The notes under the pieces were generated by a model. The model was not told where the DNA came from. It saw only the letters and a list, made by a program, of their open reading frames with translations, and ran no database searches. From Nostoc linckia FACHB-104 (GTDB lineage: Bacteria > Cyanobacteriota > Cyanobacteriia > Cyanobacteriales > Nostocaceae), in assembly GCF_014696615.1 (NCBI RefSeq), contig NZ_JACJQJ010000043.1:1-64000 (forward strand): DNA of 64,000 nt, read 5' to 3'. Shown piece by piece: positions 38,953 through 48,994 of the stretch. The translations under genes were made by a program, and so were the position numbers. Position 1 is the stretch's first letter; every line of letters begins with the position of its first letter.

Positions 38953-40782
38953 TTAAAAAGGTTGAGTATAAATAATAGAAAAATAAAGTCCATTCTCTTG
39001 CCATGAGTTTTTCTCTGAATTAATAGTCACCAAAGGTATACCCCAATCAAACCGAGCAGTTAAGCGATCGCTCTGTTGCCATAATAAGCCCAGCCCTACA
39101 GAGGCTAAAGTATTGGTAGTTAGAGGGTCTCTACCAGCGTTAGTTGTATTCCAAGCAGTACCAAAATCAATAAATGGGGTAACTTGTAGCAACCCTCTAA
39201 TTTCAGAAACCCGCAAAATTGGGTATCGCAATTCCACAGATGCTAAAAAGCCATTATCAGCTAAGAGTTGGTCTTGACGATAACCTCTAACTGTTGGTTG
39301 CCCTCCTACACCAATTTGTTCGGAAGGTAACAAGGCTCTATCTGCAAGCTGAATATCTCCTCGAGCAATAAAGAGGGTATCTGGAGCTAAAAGACGCACC
39401 CATTGAGCTTGTCCACGCCAAGTAAAAAATTGACCATCCGGCCCAGTGCTGTTGATAGTAGCATCTAATGCATCAATACCCAAACTAAATTGTGATCGCG
39501 CTGCAAAAACTTCTTGGCTACTGCGTTGAGTCCAATCTTGAGCGAAACGTAAAATAGTAGCGCGTGTTCTACCATTCTCATCCGTACCTGGAGAAGGAAA
39601 GGGAAGCCTTTCACCAACTAACGCTTCTAAAAAACCGAGATCGCTATCGCGGTGAGTTGCAGACAAACTCAATGCAAACTCTTTTGTCGGAGTTAGTATT
39701 AAGGGTTGACGATAGGTAATTCCATATTCTTGCGAAGTACCTTTAATATCTAAAATATCGAATGGTTTTTCAATTACTTCGCTAGTTGCGTAGCTATAGT
39801 TAAACGTTAAAGTACCATTTTTGGCATTCAAAGGTATCTGATAACTTGCATTCACACTATCACTACCATCTGTATTGGCATAAGCAACACTCAAACCATC
39901 ACCAAAACCCAACAAATTGGCTTGATTAATTTGAATTTGCCGCTCAAAGCTGCCAATACTTGGTTGGCGATTATTATTAAAATTAACTTGTGCGCTCAAA
40001 GTCTTTGCTTCTGTGACTGTAACAGCTAAGACGCTACCGCCAGGACTTAAGCCATTACCTAATTCTGCTTTGATATTTTGAATTAAAGGGTCTAGCTGTA
40101 ATAGTTGTAAAGCTTCCAGTAGTCTTTTTAAATTGAAAGGCTTGTCTGCACCCAGTGCTAAACGACTCCGCACATAATTAGAACTTAGCCGTCGCATTCC
40201 CTTAATTTCAATATTTTCTAAGCGCCCTTCAACCACTTTGATTTTGACAGTGCCACCCTCTACATTAAAAGTTTGGTTAGCAGGAATATAAGCCCCAGAA
40301 TTAATGTAACAAGGTATTTTTGAGCGGCTATCATTGCAACCTTTAGTATAAAGATTAGTAATTCTCTCAGCAGCTTGCAACAATTGAGTAAAGCTCAGAG
40401 GTTTATTAATTAAATCTTCAGTAGCTGCATCTAACTCTTGCTTACTAAAAACAGTGCTACCCTCTACTTCAAAGTTTGTAACCTTAATAGTTCCTGCTAT
40501 ATCTGTTGGGATAGCTTCTGGATTTGGTGGAGGGGGAACAGTTCTTGATGGAAACTGAAATAGCTCCTCTGGAGATGGCAGTTTTGGTATATTTGGAGTA
40601 GCAGGAGTTTGCGGTTCTATCTGTCGCTGTAAGTCTTGTCCTGGAGTTTGTGCTAAGACTAAATTAGGTATAAATCCTAGAATCAACAATAAAGTAAATC
40701 TCAATACATAAAGATAATTGTTGATTTTATTTTTTGCATATTGCACACACAAAAAATGGTACAAGTAAATTATTTGATTCAT
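38953..40782 (-). CDS. TpsB-type outer-membrane transporter (ShlB/FhaC family)
   Basis: 609 residues. After a signal segment (LRFTLLLILGFIPNLVLAQ) and a proline-rich linker come two POTRA-type domains (IKVTNFEVEGSTVFSKQEL; LENIEIKGMRRLSSNYVRS) and a 16-strand beta-barrel. The conserved VRGY motif of the pore loop is present (TVRGYRQDQLLADNG), and the protein ends in Phe like other outer-membrane barrels. It should secrete the TpsA protein encoded just upstream (146-base gap), and as the only TpsB in the window it may also serve the three TpsA proteins at 0.4-13 kb. The long N-terminal stretch before the signal core is unusual, and the true start may be internal. Confidence 0.92.
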   Translation of the reverse strand: MNQIIYLYHFLCVQYAKNKINNYLYVLRFTLLLILGFIPNLVLAQTPGQDLQRQIEPQTPATPNIPKLPSPEELFQFPSRTVPPPPNPEAIPTDIAGTIKVTNFEVEGSTVFSKQELDAATEDLINKPLSFTQLLQAAERITNLYTKGCNDSRSKIPCYINSGAYIPANQTFNVEGGTVKIKVVEGRLENIEIKGMRRLSSNYVRSRLALGADKPFNLKRLLEALQLLQLDPLIQNIKAELGNGLSPGGSVLAVTVTEAKTLSAQVNFNNNRQPSIGSFERQIQINQANLLGFGDGLSVAYANTDGSDSVNASYQIPLNAKNGTLTFNYSYATSEVIEKPFDILDIKGTSQEYGITYRQPLILTPTKEFALSLSATHRDSDLGFLEALVGERLPFPSPGTDENGRTRATILRFAQDWTQRSSQEVFAARSQFSLGIDALDATINSTGPDGQFFTWRGQAQWVRLLAPDTLFIARGDIQLADRALLPSEQIGVGGQPTVRGYRQDQLLADNGFLASVELRYPILRVSEIRGLLQVTPFIDFGTAWNTTNAGRDPLTTNTLASVGLGLLWQQSDRLTARFDWGIPLVTINSEKNSWQENGLYFSIIYTQPF

Positions 40783-40928
40783 TTTTCAATCCTTTGCAAA
40801 CCCGGTTTTAGTTGATTTTTTGGAAATAAATCTGGCGTTAACGACAATAAACCGGGTTTTTGTCTCAACGAATTAATTTTGAATCGGTGTTTAGTATCTA
40901 GAGCCATGCAATTAGCAGTCTCTGCATT

Positions 40929-43900
40929 TCATGGCATTCGGCAACTAGACGAATTAGCACTAAATAACGAAGAATTACCTCCAGAATTATGAGAAACGAG
41001 AGTTACACTACCTTTACCGTTAAATACCCAGCCACTAGCAGGAATAATTTGTTCTAATGCAGACTTGTTAGGGCTTACGTTACCAGCATTTGGTATTTGC
41101 TGATTTGTGGATATCATCGTTAATCGCGTATCGTTCCACACTAAATCAGTATTATTAAAATTATCGGGGTTAGGTGGTAAACCACCACGTCCAGTATTAA
41201 TAAATTCGCTGCGTTTAGCCACAAAGTTTCCACAACCTTGAGCAATCAATTGCGAAGCATCAACTGGATTTTGTGGAAGGGAAATTAAATCATCATTTAA
41301 GTCAACATCAGGCGAATTTATATTAACTTGTCCATCGAGTGCAGGTGAACCTTGTTGGGAAATAGCAGTAATGTCATTGGATGGTAAGCTTTCAGGTGAG
41401 CGATTCCCAAGTTGTTCCCGGCTCAAAGCTGCGATGCCAAATACACCACTTGTATTAATATTAATGCGACCACCAGCACCTGTTTGGGCATTAGCTTTAA
41501 TATCACTATTTTCTCCATTAACCGCAACAATGAAAGGGAAAGGTTTAGAGTTATCCAGGCTTGTAATATTTATATTTCCGCCATCTCCACCAGCCCCTCT
41601 TTCACCAGCAGTAGTGGAAATTAAACTGTTACGGCGCATAAGTAACAAATCTCTCAGGTTCAGCTGAATGCCACCACCTTTGCCACTATTTGTATCACCA
41701 GTAATCTGACCTTGATCAGAGAGAATCAAACGATTGGCATTAAGCGTTATCGTACCTGCATCTCCTGTACCTTTACTATCTACAGTAACTCTTGCACCGT
41801 CTTTAATTGTGACAAGGTTTGGGTCGATAACAATATTGCCACCCGCCCCTGTGGAACTTTGTCCAGTTGTAGCAAAAAGTCCGCTAGGAATTCGATTATT
41901 TTGATCTACATAGTAAAATTGGCTATCGTTATCTGGATTATTTGATTCTCTAAAACTAGAAAGGGTGATATTGTCTGTTACTATTAGTTTTATTTCTCCA
42001 GCCTTACCATTTATCCTGGTATTAGTTTGTACTTGACTACCATTTAACGCTTCAAAGGTATTAGCTGTAATGGTGACACTACCCGCATCTCCATTTCCAA
42101 AAGTACTGTTATCTAGTTTAGCTCCATTATTAAGAGAAACTGAGTTGGCTGTAATATCAATCTTGCCAGCTTCTCCACGACTTCTAGAACCTAATCTACT
42201 AAAAATTGAGCTTCTCAAGCCCTGAGTGTTGGGTATACCATCAAGAGTGACTGCACCATCAGCTTTAATAGTTATATTTCCAGCTTTTCTAAATTCATCA
42301 TCGAATTTTTCTTGATCTCTAACGAGAGTTAGCAGTTGAGCACCATTTTTGAGATCAACTGAGCCAGCTTTGATATTAATCTCACCAGCATTTCCTGTAG
42401 CTCCAGAGTTAACAGTGCTGAAGATATTTGCGCTATGATCAAGAGAAAGGTCACCGCCATTAGTTGCGATAAACACATTTCCTGCATTTCCTGTGCCTTC
42501 AGTTTGGGCTTGTATTTGAGCTTTATTATCAAGAGAAACTGTGCCACCATTAGTCGTTATCGATACATCTCCCGCATTCCCTTTTCTAGCAGTTTGGGTA
42601 TCAAGTCGAGAATTATCAGTTAAAGAGATTTGCTCAATTGCCTTAATACTTATATCACCTGCATTTATGTTTTCGTTTGGTACAGGAACATTCTGGGGGT
42701 TAACAACGTTAGTAGTACTCAATCGAGAATTTTTAATTACAACTGCTTTGGGTGAGAAAGATGCATAGTCATTAGATGCACCAATAAAAATGCGTCCAAA
42801 CTTTCCTTCACTAGAAGAATTGCTGCTGTTAAGAATGGAAACAGTGTTGGCGGCTGTAATACTTATATCTCCAGCGACGCTAGAACCAGAGTTGCTAGTA
42901 CTCAACCTAGAGTTATCTAAAAAGACTGAGCCTTGATTTGATTGAATTATAATTTTACTAAAACCTGCATTATCATCACTATTGTTACTAGAAGCTTGAA
43001 TATTACCGAGACGAATATCACCACTAGCAGTAACAGTAACCTTTCCAGCTACACCATTACCAGACTGAGCCTGTATATTCCACCCAGTTGTTGTAATTAT
43101 CCCCTGCTGAGCGCGCAGTTCTATATTGCCACCAGAACCATTAGGAGTAGAAGATGTTATTTGCCTAAGAGCAGAAGGGTCTTGGAGATTTAGATTTATA
43201 TCGCCAGTATCACTAATAATCTGGATGCTTCCTGCGTTTCCTGTCCCTTTCTCCAGGATACGGGACGCAATCTCACTAGCAATAGTTATATTGTCTTTAG
43301 CGCGGAGAATGATGTCTCCACCTTTACCGCCGAAGCTAAAAGAGCCTATGTTACCTTGGGTTTGAATGTTTCCATTTGTACTAATAAGGGTAATATTTCC
43401 AGCCTCATTCATCATACTAGGGTTTTGATTATCATTTACTACAGAGGCTAGACCAGCTTTAAAATCGTTGTCTCCTTTGAGAATATCAATATCTCCCACA
43501 CTAAGTATCTTGATGTCTCCACCTTTACCTGCTGCTATACCAGTATTAATACCTTGAGCAATACTGACATCGCCTCTAGCATCAATGGTGACTGGACTAC
43601 CAATAGTACTAACTGAGAAGGAGTTATTATTTAGGGGTCCCACTTGAATTGAACCAGGTAAGGAATTCGGTTTATATTGATTGCTTAAAAATACTAGAGC
43701 GTTAGATGGTTGAGTGTTTAAAATGCTTCCTATTTTAATATCTGCGCGTGTTGGTGTGTTATTGGATGTAGTTAGATTAACAAATCCTGTTACAGGATTT
43801 GGTATGTTTCCTTCAGGATTGAAGTCCGTTGTACCTGCGCGAATATCGAGAGTAGCTTGAGTTGCTCCATTGATTTGTAATGGTGTTCCATCAGAAAGTT

Positions 43901-44969
43901 TTACTTGCTCTGATAATCCATTAGTTGGGTCAGCACCTGTTATATTTACCGTGCTAATTGTTACACTACCTCCAGCAAGAATATGCAAAGAAGCTCCTGT
44001 GTAATTATCAAAACTCACATCTCCACTGGCTCGAATTACTGGGTCATAAGGACTAAAAAGATTTCCTAAATTACCATTTAGTGTCTCGATCCTAAAATTT
44101 CTACCTGCCCAATAGTGTGCATCTCCTCCAACGGTGTTAGCACTTCGCAACAACATATCTCCACCAGAGAAAAACCCACTATTAAAGTTATTCAAAGCAA
44201 AGATATCGACATTCTGATTACCCTGGACAACTAATTTTCCGCCCGCAGAAGCGATGAAAGGATTTGTCACACTGTCGCGAATTTTAACCGTGTCTGTAGC
44301 TTGTAATGTCAAGTCTCTAGCTGCTTCTAACTTTCCTTCCAAGTCAAGCTTGACACCCGATAGTGTTAAATCTTCTCCAGCGTTGAGATTTGCAGTACTG
44401 CTAATATTTCCAGATTGATTTCCACCAAACTGCAACCCTGGTCGGATATTAACTGTGATCAGTGGTGCTGCTTCTAGATTTGTCGCACTGAACTTTAAGC
44501 CATTTTCAAATACAAAGCTATCAGCCGTACTGGCCACAAAAGAACCCGCAACATCCAACCGCGCATTTGGCCCAAATAAAATTCCGTTGGGATTGAGAAA
44601 AAATAGATTTGCGTTACCATTTACACCCAGAGTTCCAAAAATTTTGGAAGGATCGCCACCAGTAATCCGCGATAAAATATTTTGAATACCTACTGGATTG
44701 CTAAAGTATACTCTTTCTCCATTTCCCACATTGAATTTTGAGAAACTTTGGAACAAGTTAACCCCTCTAGTTGCACCTCCTTCAATTAAAGTTGCAGGTA
44801 ATCCCCGCACATTTGCATTCGGCGTCACTACTGAATTTTCTCTACCTAATGTGTTATCTGGAACTATTTGAGCAAAAGTAGAATTAGCCAAACTAAAGAA
44901 AAGGCTACTAGCGATAAATCCCAATAATAATCTGATTTTACAGAGATTTTGCTGAAGATAATTATTCAT
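40929..44969 (-). CDS. Filamentous haemagglutinin-like TpsA exoprotein (fourth, with its own TpsB)
   Basis: 1346 residues. Signal peptide MNNYLQQNLCKIRLLLGFIA..STFAQ, then the TPS domain (NLFQSFSKFNVGNGERVYF, ITGGDPSKIFGTLG, NLFFLNPNGILFGPNARL). The passenger is less regular than in the three tandem copies: after the TPS domain comes a segment with DLTLSG/DLTLQAT turns, then beta-helical GNAGNV/GKGGDI repeats. The C-terminus (FINTGRGGLPPNPD, ASGWVFNGKGSVTLVSH) differs from the SSAMCPVAQ type. It lies between DUF928 and TpsB genes on the same strand and is the cognate substrate of that TpsB. The role is probably surface adhesion or matrix; no ligand can be assigned. Confidence 0.9.
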   Translation of the reverse strand: MNNYLQQNLCKIRLLLGFIASSLFFSLANSTFAQIVPDNTLGRENSVVTPNANVRGLPATLIEGGATRGVNLFQSFSKFNVGNGERVYFSNPVGIQNILSRITGGDPSKIFGTLGVNGNANLFFLNPNGILFGPNARLDVAGSFVASTADSFVFENGLKFSATNLEAAPLITVNIRPGLQFGGNQSGNISSTANLNAGEDLTLSGVKLDLEGKLEAARDLTLQATDTVKIRDSVTNPFIASAGGKLVVQGNQNVDIFALNNFNSGFFSGGDMLLRSANTVGGDAHYWAGRNFRIETLNGNLGNLFSPYDPVIRASGDVSFDNYTGASLHILAGGSVTISTVNITGADPTNGLSEQVKLSDGTPLQINGATQATLDIRAGTTDFNPEGNIPNPVTGFVNLTTSNNTPTRADIKIGSILNTQPSNALVFLSNQYKPNSLPGSIQVGPLNNNSFSVSTIGSPVTIDARGDVSIAQGINTGIAAGKGGDIKILSVGDIDILKGDNDFKAGLASVVNDNQNPSMMNEAGNITLISTNGNIQTQGNIGSFSFGGKGGDIILRAKDNITIASEIASRILEKGTGNAGSIQIISDTGDINLNLQDPSALRQITSSTPNGSGGNIELRAQQGIITTTGWNIQAQSGNGVAGKVTVTASGDIRLGNIQASSNNSDDNAGFSKIIIQSNQGSVFLDNSRLSTSNSGSSVAGDISITAANTVSILNSSNSSSEGKFGRIFIGASNDYASFSPKAVVIKNSRLSTTNVVNPQNVPVPNENINAGDISIKAIEQISLTDNSRLDTQTARKGNAGDVSITTNGGTVSLDNKAQIQAQTEGTGNAGNVFIATNGGDLSLDHSANIFSTVNSGATGNAGEINIKAGSVDLKNGAQLLTLVRDQEKFDDEFRKAGNITIKADGAVTLDGIPNTQGLRSSIFSRLGSRSRGEAGKIDITANSVSLNNGAKLDNSTFGNGDAGSVTITANTFEALNGSQVQTNTRINGKAGEIKLIVTDNITLSSFRESNNPDNDSQFYYVDQNNRIPSGLFATTGQSSTGAGGNIVIDPNLVTIKDGARVTVDSKGTGDAGTITLNANRLILSDQGQITGDTNSGKGGGIQLNLRDLLLMRRNSLISTTAGERGAGGDGGNINITSLDNSKPFPFIVAVNGENSDIKANAQTGAGGRININTSGVFGIAALSREQLGNRSPESLPSNDITAISQQGSPALDGQVNINSPDVDLNDDLISLPQNPVDASQLIAQGCGNFVAKRSEFINTGRGGLPPNPDNFNNTDLVWNDTRLTMISTNQQIPNAGNVSPNKSALEQIIPASGWVFNGKGSVTLVSHNSGGNSSLFSANSSSCRMP

Positions 44970-45017
44970 AGTTAGGAGGGTATATTTAAGTTATTTAAAT
45001 CAGAGACATTTATTTTC

Positions 45018-46052
45018 CTATTTATTTTCGGTTTTATTAGTTATTGCTTGCTCTGAACTACAACAGGGTAAAAAAGACTGATTCGCAGCATCTAAGAGAT
45101 CAAAATCACCTAATTCTTGTGACTCTTCTAGCTGCTGTAACTTTTGTGACTCTTTCCGCATTTCTGAAAGTGACTCCAATAAATCATCCCAATATTTTTT
45201 AACTTCAGGGTCATTAGGGCGCTGAAAACGCAATGAAGCTAGAGTTGAGATAGCATTTTCCCAAATGCCTCCCATAGTGTAAAGAACTGCCCGATCTAAA
45301 GTTCTCTGTGTTTGCTGTAACTGAGCAGCTAAATCTTCATCTTCAAAGCGCTCAATCTTACCTTCTATATATAAGTCTTCATCACGCTTACGTTCAGTGC
45401 AAACTAAAGAAAACCCCCACGTGTATCGCTTACCTATCTGTAAAGGTGCGCTATTAGAAGGTATGCGGATACTGATAATTCCAGGTTGATTAACAGGTCT
45501 GAAAGCTTGTCTATACAAAGGTCTAATAGTTTCAGGGGTAATGCTTTGATCGTCACGGAAATCATCACGCAAAACAAATTCCATTGCTTGTGTTTCAGTC
45601 GTGATTTGAGGAATATAGAAATAAAAAGTCGGATACTCTTCTGTAGTCAGTACAGCTTCTTCACCTGGAGGTAGAAGTGGAATAGCAGGTTTTTGATTCT
45701 GAAAGCAGTTTCCTCGGGTTGCCGCAGATCCTACTTTACGAGGTTTTCCAAAAATACCAATTCTTTTTCTTTGTCCACGGTTGATATAACCTGTAACATT
45801 AGTGATCGCTTGAGGAGCAGATCTACTGCCAGGACTTATTTTCTGCGCTCGCTCGAAAAACTCCTTAGCCTGCCTATAGTTCCTGCGACTAGTTGCGGCG
45901 TAACCTTGTTGCATCAATCTACTATACTCAGAACCTCTTTGCGCTAGTTGGTAAACAGAACTTATTGTCTCTCCTTGACTAGCTGTTTGTGGCACCAAAG
46001 GAATTAATAATGCGATCGCCAGCAAATTCTTCAACCAGAATCTATATTTCAC
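45018..46052 (-). CDS. DUF928 protein with N-terminal TPR-like segment
   Basis: 344 residues with a signal peptide (FWLKNLLAIALLIPLVPQTAS). Residues about 38-80 resemble one TPR pair (YAATSRRNYRQAKEFFERAQ). The DUF928 core follows, with the typical opening RGNCF..PAIPLLP, then TTEEYPTFYFYIP, a PGIISIRIP strand and KRYTWGFSLVC. The C-terminal part is helical with a coiled-coil-like EMRKESQKLQQLEESQEL. DUF928 proteins are a cyanobacterial family that regularly sits next to CHAT and filamentous-haemagglutinin genes; the function is unknown. It is the first gene of the minus-strand TPS/CHAT set, 48 bases before TpsA. An accessory role in exoprotein handling is inferred. Confidence 0.85.
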   Translation of the reverse strand: MKYRFWLKNLLAIALLIPLVPQTASQGETISSVYQLAQRGSEYSRLMQQGYAATSRRNYRQAKEFFERAQKISPGSRSAPQAITNVTGYINRGQRKRIGIFGKPRKVGSAATRGNCFQNQKPAIPLLPPGEEAVLTTEEYPTFYFYIPQITTETQAMEFVLRDDFRDDQSITPETIRPLYRQAFRPVNQPGIISIRIPSNSAPLQIGKRYTWGFSLVCTERKRDEDLYIEGKIERFEDEDLAAQLQQTQRTLDRAVLYTMGGIWENAISTLASLRFQRPNDPEVKKYWDDLLESLSEMRKESQKLQQLEESQELGDFDLLDAANQSFLPCCSSEQAITNKTENK

Positions 46053-46179
46053 GCATTTTCGACTATTAATAGGAAATTATTGCAGCTGATCATACCCTGA
46101 GGTAAAAGTTTGACTCAATTCGCTTTAAGTCGAATATTATTGAATTCGTCAGTTTTATTATTGATATTGCTGACGATAG

Positions 46180-46400
46180 CAGAGCCGTTCTTGAAGGGTA
46201 AGCGTTCCCGCAGGGTAGTAATCATCAAGGTTTTGGGATTGCTTCTCTTTACTACGCAACCCTACTGTGAACGAGGGGCTGCGCTTTCAGCGTTGATGCA
46301 GCCTCTCGTAGAGAAGCTATGCCGTACCACTTCGTGCAAGAGCAAAGCGTAGCGTCTCCGACAAGAGAAGGCTTTACGCTTCGCTCGCAATGACATAAAT
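46180..46400. repeat. Dispersed Nostoc-type repeat in the 46.1-46.5 kb gap
   Basis: GC-richer sequence with hallmark fragments GTTCCCGCAGGGTAG, AGCGTAGCGTCTCCG and CTTTACGCTTCGCTCGCAAT, seen in many copies across Nostocales genomes. A weak 80-codon frame crosses it but has no ribosome site and a composition fitting the repeat. I treat the region as non-coding. Confidence 0.5.
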
Positions 46401-46470
46401 AATAACGGTTCCTCCGTACTTGTCAGGCCAAATTATTAGTTAAATTTCAAAATTTGGTTGCAAAAAAATA

Positions 46471-46728
46471 TTAGGTCAAAATCTCAAACACCTGTTCAAT
46501 GTCTAAAATATTATTAAATAACTCCCATTTTGATTCCGCGGTAATGGTTTCATGATTATTGCAAATGGGATTTAGCATAATCTGTAATGAAGAGCCTAAA
46601 TAATTTAGCGTAAGTACTTGTATAAAACTATAGGAATCCGCTTTGATTTCTGGAAATATTTGCTTAACAAGGAAGCAGATAACGGGAAACAGAGAATAAG
46701 AAATAAAAGTGTAATTAGTGTTTTTCAA
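46471..46728 (-). CDS. Possible small hypothetical protein
   Basis: 85 codons with one hydrophobic stretch (YTFISYSLFPVICFLVKQIF) and a polar C-terminal half. I do not recognise it and see no ribosome site. It lies 57 bases downstream of the protein-kinase gene on the same strand. It may be a chance frame in AT-rich sequence. Confidence 0.25.
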   Translation of the reverse strand: MKNTNYTFISYSLFPVICFLVKQIFPEIKADSYSFIQVLTLNYLGSSLQIMLNPICNNHETITAESKWELFNNILDIEQVFEILT

Positions 46729-46784
46729 AAATCAAATATTTGTCCTATATCCTAAGGAGGAGGAATAGTAAAATACCAGAATTA

Positions 46785-48452
46785 TTATTGACTCTGATGT
46801 TCTTGGTTATCTCTATTATCATGTCCTTGAACTTTGATATAAGCAAGGTAATAAGTAATACAAAATAACAGCACAGTTGCTAAAGCAATACTCACAATTA
46901 GTAAAATATTGAAATTATTTTTTCTTGGTTGATAAATCGTATTTTCAGGTTTCTGTTGTCTATGTACAAAAGGAATTGGTCGCGGTTGGTATATGGTATT
47001 TTCAGGAGTTACCGCGCTAATTTGGTTCTGCAACGGTTGCACAGTCGTATTTTCAACCTCTTGGTCGCTGGAATTGCTACCCTGTCGCGGTTGATAGATT
47101 GTTTGCTCTGGTTTTGCAGGTTCTGCACCTATGGGAGTACGTATTTGAAAAATAGTATGATCTGGTGCTGCTTGCTGGGGATTAGATGGTTGCTGTTGCG
47201 CTATTGTAGTTTCAGGTATGTGTGCTTTGGGAATATTCTCGTTATTGGAACCTGATTGAGGTGGTTGCTGTTCAAAATTTTGCTGTTTAGGAACAGTTTC
47301 TTCATATGAACCTCGTGGAGTTTGTTGCTGTTTAGAAACAGTTTCCTCGTATGAACCCTGTGGAGTTTGTTGCTGTTTAGAAACAGTTTCCTCATATGAA
47401 CCTCGTGGAGTTTGTTGCTGTTTAGAAACAGTTTCCTCATATGAACCTCGTGGAGTTTGTTGCTGTTTTGGCTCAATAATAATTTGTCTTGGCTGTACAT
47501 CTGTTGAACCAGTTACAGGTTGAATAGCAGCTTGCAAAGCTAAACGTAACTCCTCAACTGAAGCAAAACGATTGCCAGGTTTTTTTTGCAAACATTTGAT
47601 AACTACAGCTTCTAATTCAGAAGATAAATACTCGCAACCAGGTTGTTGTTTCAATGGTATAGGCGATCTATAGCCATGAGCGTGCAACCATGAACTTTCA
47701 CTAACTCTACTCCCATCAACACTTAAACCAAAAGGATCGGCCGCACTGAGCATTTCATAGAGAATAATTCCCAAACTATAAATATCTGCCCTTGTGTCTA
47801 TATTTTTATCGTTTTGAATTTGCTCTGGTGATGAATAGCGAAATGTACCAATAAATGTCTTAGTAAGGTTTGTTTGCTCAGAAGAGTCACTCTTAATTTT
47901 GGCGATACCAAAATCTAAAATCTTGACCCAGTCGCCAACATCTGTAGGTAATAAAAATATATTATCTGGCTTCAAGTCGCGATGAATAACCTTGATCAGT
48001 TCGGGATTATTGTTACCATCGCGCTGCATGAAAACTCCTTGATGAGCAACTTGCAAACCTTTGCATACTTGCGCGATAATTTTCACTGTTTGCTCTGGTG
48101 ATAACTGCTTTTCCCTTAGCATCAAATATCTCAATGTTTGCCCGCGCAGATACTCCATGACATAGAAGGGAAAACCTTCTTCGGTTACTCCACAATCGCT
48201 AATTTCAATAATATGTGCGCTTCGCAGGGCAGCACAGACTTTAATTTCTCGCTCAAAGCGTTTTCGCATCTCACCAGATGCTAGCCATTTATCTTTGAGC
48301 AATTTTAATGCTACTTCCTTACCAACACGAGTATCAGTGGCAAGGAATACTTCCCCCATACCACCTCCGCCTAAGCTTTGCTCTAAACGATATCGCTGAT
48401 TATCACCAATCAAACGACCTATCCAAGAATTTGACGAAAGTGGAGAGTTCAT
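46785..48452 (-). CDS. Membrane-anchored Ser/Thr protein kinase (Hanks type)
   Basis: A eukaryote-like Ser/Thr kinase. In the longer frame (start 48503) the residues are: glycine loop LGGGGMGEVF (44-53), catalytic Lys67, HRDLKPDN (174-181), and DFG 197-199. The preferred start is the ATG at 48452. The kinase domain ends about residue 330; a glutamine-rich disordered linker follows, with four 15-residue repeats (KQQQTPRGSYEETVS) and several (T/E)NTIYQPR or TIYQ motifs. One membrane helix near the C-terminus (ILLIVSIALATVLLFCITYY) leaves about 20 residues outside. The repeats are rich in Thr, Ser and Tyr and could be autophosphorylation sites (inference). It is not in an obvious operon; its position between the TPS/CHAT locus and the eCIS genes gives no clear partner. 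Confidence 0.92.
   Translation of the reverse strand: MNSPLSSNSWIGRLIGDNQRYRLEQSLGGGGMGEVFLATDTRVGKEVALKLLKDKWLASGEMRKRFEREIKVCAALRSAHIIEISDCGVTEEGFPFYVMEYLRGQTLRYLMLREKQLSPEQTVKIIAQVCKGLQVAHQGVFMQRDGNNNPELIKVIHRDLKPDNIFLLPTDVGDWVKILDFGIAKIKSDSSEQTNLTKTFIGTFRYSSPEQIQNDKNIDTRADIYSLGIILYEMLSAADPFGLSVDGSRVSESSWLHAHGYRSPIPLKQQPGCEYLSSELEAVVIKCLQKKPGNRFASVEELRLALQAAIQPVTGSTDVQPRQIIIEPKQQQTPRGSYEETVSKQQQTPRGSYEETVSKQQQTPQGSYEETVSKQQQTPRGSYEETVPKQQNFEQQPPQSGSNNENIPKAHIPETTIAQQQPSNPQQAAPDHTIFQIRTPIGAEPAKPEQTIYQPRQGSNSSDQEVENTTVQPLQNQISAVTPENTIYQPRPIPFVHRQQKPENTIYQPRKNNFNILLIVSIALATVLLFCITYYLAYIKVQGHDNRDNQEHQSQ
47284..47467 (-). repeat. Four tandem 45-bp repeats in the kinase linker
   Basis: Each 45-bp unit encodes KQQQTPRGSYEETVS with one or two changes (PQGS in one unit, ETVP in the last). 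The high nucleotide identity indicates recent expansion by slippage or unequal crossing-over. Confidence 0.8.
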
Positions 48453-48503
48453 TTTACAGTCACCCATCCTAAAATTTAATAAAGTTCTTATAGCTTGAGG
48501 CAA

Positions 48504-48866
48504 GATAGTACTAAAGTACTTCTGTTTTTCTATTTAAACGTAACTTGTATTAAAACCGCAATATATGTTATGGTGTTATGTTGACATATGTGAAATTAAA
48601 ATTAATATTAAGACCTAAGACTCAACTATATTTTAGTTATTTTTGGCGATAAGCCTTTAAGACTTAATTATTATTGTCATTTTTCAACTAGGGTTGCGAA
48701 TAAGCTAATCAGCAAGATGCTTATCCCAAAAGAAATTGCGAAAATTTAATCAGCAAATTAGATGCGTTTTAGCTTAGACTCTCATTAGTTAGTCTTTTGA
48801 TTTAGTTTAGGCACACGACAAAGTAGAATCATAGCTAAAGCCTCGGCTTCCCATCTGAATCATGTT
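48504..48866. other. Intergenic region upstream of the kinase gene
   Basis: AT-rich with no supported gene. It presumably contains the kinase promoter, but no clear signal is visible. Confidence 0.3.
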
Positions 48867-48994
48867 AGGGACTTCCAACTAAAAAAATATTCCATCCCTG
48901 CGGGACGCTACGCGAACGCTGTGTATGCAGAAGAAGCTGAGGAGGAATAATCTGCCACTATGAGAAGGGGATAATTTATTTTCTGGAAGTCCCT
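48867..48994. mobile_element. MITE with GGGACTTCCA termini, second copy (inverted)
   Basis: Same element as at 19388-19510, in the opposite direction: it starts AGGGACTTCCAACTAAAAAA and ends ATTTATTTTCTGGAAGTCCC. TTA on each side directly abuts GGG and CCC, giving a 3-bp duplication. The interior contains repeat fragments such as GGACGCTACGCGAACGC and no coding frame. Confidence 0.75.

Noticed and set aside
46110-46352. An 80-codon forward frame
   Set aside because: It runs through a dispersed Nostoc-type repeat; composition and lack of a ribosome site argue against a gene.
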